Assembly (NCBI GenBank): GCA_049999765.1
Contig: JBNGIQ010007384.1
Location: forward strand, 1 to 26,998
From: Phaeoceros laevis
Taxonomy: Eukaryota; Anthocerotophyta; Anthocerotopsida; Notothyladales
Length of the DNA stretch: 26,998 bases
Direction: 5' to 3'
The notes beneath the pieces are model-generated. The model saw only the letters and a list, made by a program, of their open reading frames with translations. It did no database searches and was not told the origin of the DNA. Positions 9,397-18,555 of this stretch are shown here, one piece after another (positions within the stretch are counted from its first letter, which is position 1; every line of letters begins with the position of its first letter). Both the position numbers and the translations under genes were made by a program.

Positions 9397-9478
9397 AAAT
9401 CAGTGTGAAATGGCGTGACCTCCACCCTCAGAGTGACAAATCAGTGTGAAATGGCGTGACCTCCACCCTCAGAGTGAC
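9397..9478. repeat. Perfect 41-bp tandem duplication in right subterminal zone
   Basis: Units 9397-9437 and 9438-9478 are identical over 41 bp (beginning AAATCAGTGTGAAATGGCG). Each contains a CCACCCTCAGAGTGAC word related to the CCCTCAAA subterminal motifs, so the duplication raises the number of putative protein-binding sites near the right end of the transposon. Confidence 0.95.
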
Positions 9479-9528
9479 GTGGCCGGGACGGAGCTAAGGG
9501 CAACCCTCAAAATGCGTTTGAGGATGCC

Positions 9529-9546
9529 CGTAGTCTGAAACGGGCC
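9529..9546 (-). repeat. Harbinger right terminal inverted repeat
   Basis: CGTAGTCTGAAACGGGCC, the exact reverse complement of 7046-7063, followed by the TAA target duplication at 9547-9549. Confidence 0.95.
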
Positions 9547-9738
9547 TAAGATCGTCACATTTCGGGCTAACGACATACTCTCCCACAAGCTACTTTAACC
9601 ACGATGAAGGTTCTACAGTACAGTCTTTAGACTGGCCTTTGTACGCGAACCCAGCGAGGCGCATGGACCCTATCGGAGGACTCTAGCAATCTGGTGAAGG
9701 TGCGCGAGGGTGCGAAGTAGGCTGAAGGGCACAGAATC

Positions 9739-11624
9739 ATGGTGCACCTGACCGAAAATGAGGGCATTGAAAACCAAGTTTTCGTGGTGACAGGCGGAGC
9801 TGGTTTTGTGGGAGCAGCACTCTGCCTGGAGCTATTGCGCCGTGGTGCTTCGCAGGTTAGGTCCATTGATTGCTCAACCTCGTCTCCTTGGCTTCCCCAG
9901 CTGCGAGATCGCGGTGTGGTTTGCGTCATTGGTAAGTTCCTGTCTCGTTTTCTGATGCCTCTTAAGGTTCCTCCGTCTTGCTGGTCCGGTTTACCGGTCG
10001 CGGATCACAAATATCGAATTAACAGTACTACCCATATCTGCGAGCAGGTGACATCAGGCTCATAAAGGATGTGGAGAAGGTCGTCAAAGGTGCAGACTGC
10101 GTCTTTCATATGGCCTCCTTTGGCATGTCAGGCAAGGAGATGCTCCAGTCACGGCGCATCGATGAGGTCAACTTGGAGGGAACTTGCCATATTTTGGAGA
10201 GTTGCATCAAGTTCGGTGTTGAGAGACTAGTGTACACAAGCACCTACAACGTTGTGTTCGGAGGCCAGGAGATCAGAGATGGCAACGAAGCCATGGCTTA
10301 TTTTCCTCTGGACCAACATATCGATCCCTACGGACGGAGCAAGGCTCTTGCCGAGCAGCTGGTTCGCAAAGCCAACAATGCTAGCCTGAGGTATGGTTTC
10401 CAGCTCTTTGCTCTGCTGCCTGTGTGTTCTGCAGCAACCGTTGGTCCGTTGACCGTACTTTTGCAGGTCAGGGAAAGGCGTTTTGCGAACATGTGCCATC
10501 CGGCCGGCTGCCATCTATGGACCAGGCGAAAGGCGTCACATTCCTCGCATCCTTAACCATGCCCGATGGGGCCTTTTCAAGTTCAGGATTGGTGGACCCG
10601 AAGTGCGGACAGATTGGGTCTATGTGGACAACCTTATTCATGCGCAACTACTAGCAAGCATGGGCCTTCTCAACGTTCCAGGAGGAGGGAATGCCCCTGC
10701 ATCTGGTCAAGTCTACTTCATCTCTGATGGTGAGGAACCATTTCCTCAATTTGTTTGGGACAGCTAAAGCCCGAATGGCCTCGCCTGTGGGTTGACCAGA
10801 TTCGGTCAACGTGGACTTTTGATTGCAATCTCTTGTCACTCCTCCTGACAGGTGAACCAGTCAATACTTTCAAGTTCTTGCGCCCTCTTGTGGAAGCTTT
10901 GGGTTACAACTACCCAATACGAGAGATAAGTGTGAAGTGGGCCATGTCATTAGCCTGGTGTATATGGGGAGTCTACGGATTTCTCCATCCCATTTTGAAC
11001 AAATCGTGGCTTCCTCAGCCATTTATTTTTCCAGCAGAAGTACACAAGGTTAGCCTGTCTACCACCTTTGCGTTGGGTTGTATAGGGTGCCACTGCAAGT
11101 AATGTACACTCGTTGGACCTTCTACTAGGTGTAGCATTGTCAGCGGTGTGAAGAAAAAGAACCCGGCTGACTTTTCTGCACTGTAGGTGGGGATCACTCA
11201 CTTCTGTTCGATGTCTAAAGCAAGGCATGAGCTTCAGTATGAACCAATTGTGAGTCAACGCGAAGGTATGAAGCGCACTATACAGTACTGGAAAGGACGT
11301 CTTCCAAGTCCTATTGATTCACCGCATACCGTTGTCTGGGTTCTAATTGTTGGCGGTATGACCTTGCACTTCCTGTCTGCCTTTTTTCCACCTCAGGCCT
11401 TGGGTCCCATCAAATATGTGCAGTCTGTGGCATTGCTCTTGTTCCGGTCGAGGACAGTCTTAAGACTTGCGTGGTTCGTAGCGGTACTGCTCCACGTCGT
11501 GGAAGCATTATACGCGTCGCTCTTAGCAAGGAAAATAGATGCTGAGAACGAACTCGCTTGGGCCCTCCAAACCTTCGTGCTTGGCTATCCTTCCTTGAAT
11601 CTTTTGATCCGGCGAAGAAATTGA
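9739..11624 (+). CDS. SDR42E-like 3-beta-hydroxysteroid dehydrogenase family protein with DUF4499 membrane tail
   Basis: Extended short-chain dehydrogenase, probably an NAD-dependent oxidoreductase acting on a sterol or related lipid at the ER. Five exons give 477 aa: 9739-9931, 10048-10390, 10467-10729, 10852-11048, 11187-11624; all introns are GT-AG and all phases agree. The Rossmann dinucleotide motif is TGGAGFVG (residues 18-25). A downstream CVFHMASFG strand follows. The catalytic set is the STY region near 129-131 and Tyr159-x3-Lys163 (YGRSK). RPAAIYGPGE, DWVYVDN and FISDGEPVNTF are typical of the 3-beta-HSD family. The C-terminal ~120 residues have several hydrophobic segments (VVWVLIVGGMTLHFLSAFF, LAWFVAVLLHVVEALYASLL) and the ending WALQTFVLGYPSLNLLIRR, matching DUF4499 as found fused to animal and algal SDR42E proteins. 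The ATG at 9739 is the first in frame. The substrate is unknown. A Harbinger element ends 192 bp upstream. Confidence 0.93.
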
Positions 11625-12011
11625 GGACTGTGATTGTGACAAATGTCAAAAAGGTTTGACGGTGAGGTAATTTTAGAGGAATGGTCACGATACATCATCT
11701 GTTCGAATGGCAAGTTGTCCGTATGGAAATACTGGAGCCCATCTCTACCTTTAGCTACAATTACCCTGTTACGCATACTTATCCTCAGCACATAAGTATT
11801 GACTGCACTACAATATTACAAAATGCATAGTTCTTTCCTTGGCGTGAGTCAAGATTTGCATGCATTGCAAAACCCGAGTATTGACTCTTAAACCCAGTTT
11901 GTCAAGCGAAAACACTATGATCTTGCTTCCAAAGTAATTTGCGACCTTATCAAGTGAATGCCGACGCTTTACAATGGGGTTAGAAAAAATCAGCAGAAAA
12001 TGCTAACTCAT
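11625..12011. other. Convergent intergenic region
   Basis: 387 bp between the stop codons of the SDR42E-like gene (plus) and DPM1 (minus). It must hold both 3' UTRs. I see no further gene and no clear hairpin. Confidence 0.5.
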
Positions 12012-13476
<1,465 letters not shown>

Positions 13477-13692
13477 GGTGGGGGATGGGCAAAAACCCTA
13501 GCCAGCCCACCCGAATAATATCTCACCGAACCGAGCCAATAGACATCTACAGGGCGGATAGCGACTTTCTTATCGGCTGAGGAAATTGTTCGTTTCCCGC
13601 TACCCTCTCAGCCCCCTTCAGCCCTGAAGCTTGGAGCACAGCGGGGGATCATCCTCCAGGAACATTAGCAGCGTCCCATTGCCAGCGTTGCA
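13477..13692. promoter_or_regulatory. Shared divergent promoter region of DPM1 and the FHA gene
   Basis: Only 216 bp separate the start codons of two head-to-head genes (DPM1 minus, FHA plus). Both 5' UTRs and both core promoters must fit here. No obvious TATA box is seen on either strand. The inference is a compact, possibly bidirectional promoter. Confidence 0.5.
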
Positions 13693-14779
13693 ATGATGCA
13701 GGCAGCCACAGGCGTGGTACCAGCACTTGGAGCTGGCCCTGCTCGGCCGCGGGAGGCGGGCTTCCTTGCCTCCTTGCCGTCGGCGTACACTTCCCTGTCC
13801 TGGTTAAATCTGCCAGCTGCCGCCTTGAGAAGCCCCTCACATCTGGGTACACCTTGGCAACTCTGTGCGCTTCCGATCGGCAGACGAGTTCACATATCGC
13901 GCAATTCTTCACGCCCCTTCTCGGTTCGAGCCAAAGTAACGTGGGTGCTTGAGCCTATCGGTGCGTCACCTCCCAGCCCTGTTTCCCTCTATATGCGGTG
14001 CAGGTTGTGATCTGATGCATCCTGTTGCATTGCCCTGCATTCCCCCAGAGCTTCTGTTCATGCACTTGAGCGGGAAACCGAATTGACCTGGTGATTGCTG
14101 GAGGCTGAATGTCCGGAATGCTATATGCAGGTGACGGCGACTCGAGCCATCTGGACACTGCCGTCCCTCGGCCCGGTGGTTTCGTGTTGGAATCGGTGAG
14201 CTTTCCTTCCAGGCTCTCCTGCAATTTCCCTGTTGCAAGCTGTGCTTTTTTTCTTACTTTGCATCACCAACAACTGCAGGATGTGGCAACAGTTGGACGG
14301 ATTCAGGCAAAGGTGGACATTGCCATCCCCGTTGCCACTGGTAATGTCGTCGTGGGATTTTGAATTTGGCTGCTATCCACAGGGTACACCTACCTTCCCT
14401 TCCACCTGACGTGCCTGCCGCCATATTGGCATGCCTCAGTGTCAGGCGTACATGCGCGCTTGGAGAAGAGGGGAGAGGCATTGTATATCACAGATCTGGA
14501 CAGCACCAATGGCACATACTTGGACGGCAAGAAACTTAGGCCTGGGGCTGTAACCATCACCTCTCCCAACTGCTCCATAGTTTTCGGTCAGTGGACATAT
14601 CTACCCTTGGCTGGACTCGGTTGAGCTTGGTGCTTTATTCTCATTCCAGTTTTTTTCTCACTGCAGGGGACGAACATTTGGCTGCCTATCGACTTTCCAA
14701 GCTGGAAGATCAACCGAAGGTTGCAGAAGTCGCGGATGACGCAGCAGCTTCAACTGACCAGACACCAGCTAAAATCTGA
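13693..14779 (+). CDS. FHA-domain protein, probably plastid-targeted
   Basis: Forkhead-associated domains bind phosphothreonine peptides. Five phase-consistent exons give 217 aa: 13693-13960, 14131-14195, 14280-14340, 14440-14586, 14667-14779. Residues 1-~80 are Ala/Ser/Arg-rich with few acids and end RPFSVRAKV, the look of a chloroplast transit peptide. Then come TWVLEPIGDGDSSHLD and the FHA core: ATVGRI (Gly117-Arg118), VSGVHARL (Ser133, His136), DLDSTNGTYLDG (Asn155). The Gly-Arg, Ser-x2-His and Asn residues needed for phosphopeptide binding are all present. The tail after SKLEDQPK is acidic and Ala-rich. Layout and length resemble the plant SMAD/FHA plastid proteins of the Arabidopsis At2g21530 type (recalled from general knowledge). 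Two adjacent Met codons (13693, 13696) could each start. It shares a 216-bp head-to-head intergenic region with DPM1. Confidence 0.9.
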
Positions 14780-15321
14780 CGCAAAAAGCAGCCGGTGGAT
14801 GGCGGAATATTGGCCATCAATCTTGCTAGAACGCTCTGCCTGCCTTTCTTGAAGTCCAAGATGGTCGGTCATATGATCCGTCTAGTTTCCCTTCATGTGC
14901 TGTAAATAAGTCGGATGCAATTTTAGCATTGGGATAAGAGGACGCGCCATGTATCAAAATTTCATTTTTTCGTGTATTCGCTATACGTTGCTGACAGTGA
15001 ACTGCACTACGGAACGTTGTCGGCAAATCGGATTCTGCGCGGGAAGAAATTTGGGCAGGGTCACACAGATGCTTTCCCAGTAGAGGCACGGAAGTCAGAA
15101 AGGCTCAGAACATGATCAAACAAATGCTTTCCTAGATGATGAATAGGGTGAAGTGATTCACACAGTCACTAGCCACTAGCCACCAGGAACTGTGTGGCAA
15201 CCTCAAAAAAACTACATCCTGTACAGGTTCTACTTCCACGCTTACTTCAACACATTCTCAGGCTGGGCACCCCACCTGCGAATTTGGAGTAAGTAACTTG
15301 ACACCGCCAAAATGGCTACCA
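14780..15321. other. Convergent intergenic region, no gene seen
   Basis: 542 bp between the stop codons of the FHA gene (plus) and the DUF1644 gene (minus). It presumably contains both 3' UTRs. Short open frames here show no motif. A small duplicated word (CACTAGCCACTAGCCACC) lies near 15169. Confidence 0.5.
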
Positions 15322-16653
15322 TCATTGAGCATCACCCCTGCTCCGAGGTCGGCTCCGGCGCCTCCTGCTGGTGGAAGATAAAATTGTATCCCCCGCACTC
15401 CCAGCTCCAGTTGGCAAAGTATTTGCTGCTCCACCTCCACCAGATGCTTGGAGATCCTCCCCCCACAACGTCTGTCGGGGAAACGAGTTGCCCGACTGAT
15501 GATGATGCAGCCGACCTCTGGTGTAGCCTCCTCGGAGGCGTCCAATGCCGCGGCCACCTCCCATTGAAGCTGCAGGACCGAAAACCTGAAACAACAAAAT
15601 CATAGTCCACCAATTCTCACCATCCCCAGGGAACTCGATCTCCTGACCGTCCTCACCATGTTCCCCTTCCTCTTCTTCGTCGATCACAAAATCTCCGTAC
15701 ACAGTGGCGCCAGGCATGGCCGATCTGAGGGTGCTAAGAACATCAGCGAGGTCACGCTGCCGCTCAAGCCGACGCCAGTCACGCTGACGGGCTGGATCCA
15801 CATCTGAGGGGCGAGCCAGAGGATGGACCCCCCGGGCGTGCTTGCGGAGCTCGTCGTACGTGCCACTGAAAGAACAAGTTTCCTGTGAGCAACTTCTTTT
15901 CTTGTGATTAAGGTGGTGTCGGGCTGATTCCATCACTTTCCAGCCCTCAACCTTGCCACGGCAAAGAGGGCACTTCAACTCCTTATCGCCGGCTGAGGCG
16001 ATGGCACCTCGTTGCGGCACATCGGATGCCCCTCTCGACTCCCTCGTGGCATCCAAGGCCTCCCTTCTCTCACCGTAGACGTCCCCTTCGTCCACGACGA
16101 GCATCCGTTGTGGGGCAAGAACAAGCGGCACCCTCACTCTGTCTGAAGCCCTATCTTCGGGCCCTGCTCCCTGCCGAGTATCTCCGAGAGATGAGCCCCT
16201 CCTCGAGCTTCGCTCCTGAGAACGCCGGGGATCACCTCTATCACCGGTTGAAAATTGAGGAAGTGTAACCTCGCCATGCCAAGCCGGACCAGACGCACTC
16301 TCCACGGAGAGGTCTGAAACTGAGGGGCTCCCACCCGATGTGCGGTCTGGCATAGAATTGGCTTTCCTGTACTGATCCAGGCAATTGGAATGCCTGTAAC
16401 TGGTATCGCACATGTAAGGGCGACAACCGTTGTCATGAGAGCTGCAAACCAGAAGAACAGCGTTATGTGGATGCTCCATGCAGATCGGGCAAGTAGCGTC
16501 CTCCCACTCCTTCTGCAAAGCCAGTTCCTCGTTCTCCCGGGAAGAGCTGTCCTGTGAGGCGCCACTCGTTGCATGAGCACTACTGCTGTAGGGCTTATAA
16601 AGTCCCCTCGACTTTGCGGACATAGAACAACGGCTGCTTGGATCCTTCGGCAT
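15322..16653 (-). CDS. DUF1644 zinc-finger protein
   Basis: Plant-specific family of predicted nuclear, stress-related zinc-binding proteins; biochemical activity is not established. One uninterrupted exon. The chosen start is ATG at 16653 (MPKDPSSR), since family members typically begin MPK(D/E); an upstream in-frame ATG at 16719 would add 22 residues unlike the family. Length 443 aa. Cys/His blocks: CPICMEHPHNAVLLVCSSHD (55-74), then CRPYMCDTSYRHSNCLDQYR (78-97), later KCPLCRGKVEGWKV (228-240), the family core KKRSCSQETCSFSGTYDEL with KHARGVHPLARP (251-282), and PARQRDWRRLERQRDLADVL (287-306). Residues 100-225 are a Ser/Arg/Asp-rich insert between the two zinc regions, probably disordered. 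After an acidic run (DEEEEGE, 325-331) comes WWTMILLFQVFGP and a Gly/Arg-rich, basic tail longer than usual for the family. Confidence 0.93.
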   Translation of the reverse strand: MPKDPSSRCSMSAKSRGLYKPYSSSAHATSGASQDSSSRENEELALQKEWEDATCPICMEHPHNAVLLVCSSHDNGCRPYMCDTSYRHSNCLDQYRKANSMPDRTSGGSPSVSDLSVESASGPAWHGEVTLPQFSTGDRGDPRRSQERSSRRGSSLGDTRQGAGPEDRASDRVRVPLVLAPQRMLVVDEGDVYGERREALDATRESRGASDVPQRGAIASAGDKELKCPLCRGKVEGWKVMESARHHLNHKKRSCSQETCSFSGTYDELRKHARGVHPLARPSDVDPARQRDWRRLERQRDLADVLSTLRSAMPGATVYGDFVIDEEEEGEHGEDGQEIEFPGDGENWWTMILLFQVFGPAASMGGGRGIGRLRGGYTRGRLHHHQSGNSFPRQTLWGEDLQASGGGGAANTLPTGAGSAGDTILSSTSRRRRSRPRSRGDAQ

Positions 16654-17290
16654 CCTGGCCCCTTGTCGCAACTCGGAGGGAAAGATTCGTGGTAGAAGGG
16701 CTTGCAAGGCGCGCAACAAAAACGATCTGAGGTCTCAACTCCCAAGCATCATCCAGATTCCTTCTTGATCGAACAGAATTGCAGGCCTGCGGCAAAGCAG
16801 AAACAGACAAGGTGTTTAAACTGAAAAACCAGCTGAGATAGAAACGGACTTGCTACGATGAGATGTGAAAAGCTAGCGGTGGCAACAACAAACAGCCCCG
16901 TACCCCCAACCAAGAAGGATGACCTCCAACAGTGCCTGGAAACAAAGCTAAGGAAAGCGCCTAGGAACGCTGGGATCTCCACCGGCAGGGCAGATTCGGA
17001 TCCCCACCTCCCCAAAAAGTAACACCTTGCTCAAACGCGACAACAAAAGGCGCAAGGAGGCAGGGGCATCCTCATACAAAGGCGGCCGACACAGTGAACA
17101 GAGGTAGGCGCAACAAGCTGGGGTTGCCAGGCCATAAAAGGCGGAGCATCAGAAGGTTCTCGGGGCGGTGTATATACCAATCCGCCGACGAGGCTCAAGC
17201 AGACAAGGTTAGCCGCTGGCGGCAGGCACAGCGGGGCGGAGCGGCGGCGGCTTGAGCAGCAGCACCGGAGATGAGCAGGCCCCTAGCTAG
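16654..17290 (-). promoter_or_regulatory. Leader and promoter region of the DUF1644 gene (inferred)
   Basis: Upstream of the DUF1644 start on the minus strand. A CCGCAG before 16787 could end a 5' UTR intron. A TATATA at 17171-17176, with an ATTGG (inverted CCAAT) just upstream on the minus strand, is a plausible core promoter ~515 bp before the start codon. The same TATATA reads on the plus strand, so it could instead serve a gene to the right. The region 17215-17260 is GGC/GCG-rich, as in many 5' leaders. An out-of-frame upstream ATG lies at 16745. Confidence 0.3.
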
Positions 17291-18555
17291 AGGCTGGTGA
17301 GGGATGAGAATGAGCTGCTGCGCTGCCGTTTGAACTCCCAAATCTGCCAGGCAATTAGTAGAAATTCCGCCGCAGCAGGGAGGTTACACGCGGAGCGCCA
17401 GAAATGGCAACAGGATGCGGCGGGATGGATGGGAAGAGCCACAGACGGAGACAGGGCGAGGCACTCGGAGGCAGGCAGAAAGGCGGTCATGGCAACGCCA
17501 GCGACATGTCGGGCGAAGGAAAAGCCGGTGAGCGGTCAAAGAAGGGTCACGCAGGAGCAGCAAGCTGCCATCGCGTCTCCCTCGCAAGAGGGTTTGATGA
17601 CACGACGGCCACCTTTAGACCGTCCTCCCGAAGGTGTAGTAGTCTAGACTCCAGACTAGTACCGGTGGGCCGGCTTAATTAGATTGCGTTAGGGTCCACG
17701 AGGGCACAACATGCACATGCGCACTGTAAGTACATGCTACTCTCCGTCGTTGGACGCTTAGAAGTTCGCGCGTCCCTTGCTGGCCTCACGAACGAATGTG
17801 TGGATCACGCTACCCACCCCAGGGACTCTCGTCCAAAACCCGCCGGTTTACGTGCGAAGGTTCGCAATCGGACTTCACGGCCAAAAAGCCCGTGCACTTG
17901 CAGCGCTCTCACGAATTCAGCCAGAAGATGCACAATCAGAATCAGAAATGGTTGCAGTACGACATTCTTGCCGCAATTCCCGTCTCAACCAGCAACCTCC
18001 CAAGGACGTAATACACTGTTCCCCTCCTCGACCTCACTTCTATTCCATCAGAGGTCGACCAGACACGCTTCCGGCAAGCTGTTTCAACTCTGCGAAATGA
18101 TATGGTTTGTGCAGCCAGAGCTCAGCGAAGCTCGCCTCGGCAGCTCTTCAGTCCGCGTACAGAAGACTCAACCTCAGCTGCTCAGCCAGACAACTTCATT
18201 GGTGCGTCTCATGTTGTATCGTCCTGCACCAGCACCAACAGCGTTGCATCCCTTGATCAGAGAGCATCACAGCTATACGGAGAGCAAAAAACAGCATCCA
18301 GCAGCCAATGACCCACCCTTGCGCATAGGGCCACAAAAAACGTCCTCGATGTGATAATGAGAAGCAGAATGAGAAGCAGAACACCCTCAGCTGATCAGCC
18401 ACAAGGCTGCAATACCAGTCAATGGCACCCGTAAGTCGTATCCACTCAAGTTGCAAACCACCAACAGAAGGAAGTCTTAAACCACATCAAAAACCATGTG
18501 AGATACCCAATGAAGCGCAAAAGCCTTCCAAGACCAGGCATTGAGTTCTGTTACA
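17291..18555 (+). other. Possible uncharacterised plus-strand gene; exons not resolved
   Basis: I cannot name a gene here. Two plus-strand segments look coding. One, open from 17291 to 17647, begins with a helical, Leu-spaced stretch (VRDENELLRCRLNSQICQ) and is Gln/Arg/Ala-rich, as in a coiled coil. The other, 18052-18201, is flanked by CCATCAG and ATTG|GTGCGT and reads VDQTRFRQAVSTLRNDMV, then a Ser/Arg/Gln-rich tail (SPRQLFSPRTEDSTSAAQP). Between them (17734-18000) all three frames are open for long stretches and none is convincing. A strong GTAAGT donor lies at 18431-18436. If real, the gene would run towards VPS50 and end before 18556. Otherwise this is the leader of the DUF1644 gene plus intergenic DNA. 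Confidence 0.25.

Larger units (their letters stand above)
7046..9546. mobile_element. PIF/Harbinger DNA transposon, 2501 bp, both genes disabled
   Basis: A complete element bounded by perfect 18-bp terminal inverted repeats (7046-7063 and 9529-9546, GGCCCGTTTCAGACTACG and its complement) and flanked by TAA duplications. It carries the two genes typical of the superfamily in convergent order: an ORF1 Myb/SANT-like DNA-binding protein gene on plus (7359 to ~7975) and a DDE transposase gene on minus (8064-9256). Subterminal zones at both ends carry repeated CCCTCAAA-type words (7064, 7127, 7206, 7228 on the left; 9392, 9425, 9466, 9503 on the right), probably binding sites for the element's own proteins. 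Both genes carry frameshifts or stops, so this copy cannot move by itself, but its ends look fit for trans-mobilisation. It stops 192 bp before the start codon of the SDR42E-like gene. Confidence 0.95.

Noticed and set aside
16134-16745. A 203-codon minus-strand open frame overlapping the DUF1644 gene
   Set aside because: It is another frame of the DUF1644 coding sequence, whose own frame carries all the zinc-binding motifs.
17734-18354. A 206-codon plus-strand open frame
   Set aside because: It is Ser/Thr/Arg/Pro-rich with no motif, and competing frames over the same DNA look equally or more protein-like. It is kept only as part of a low-confidence region.
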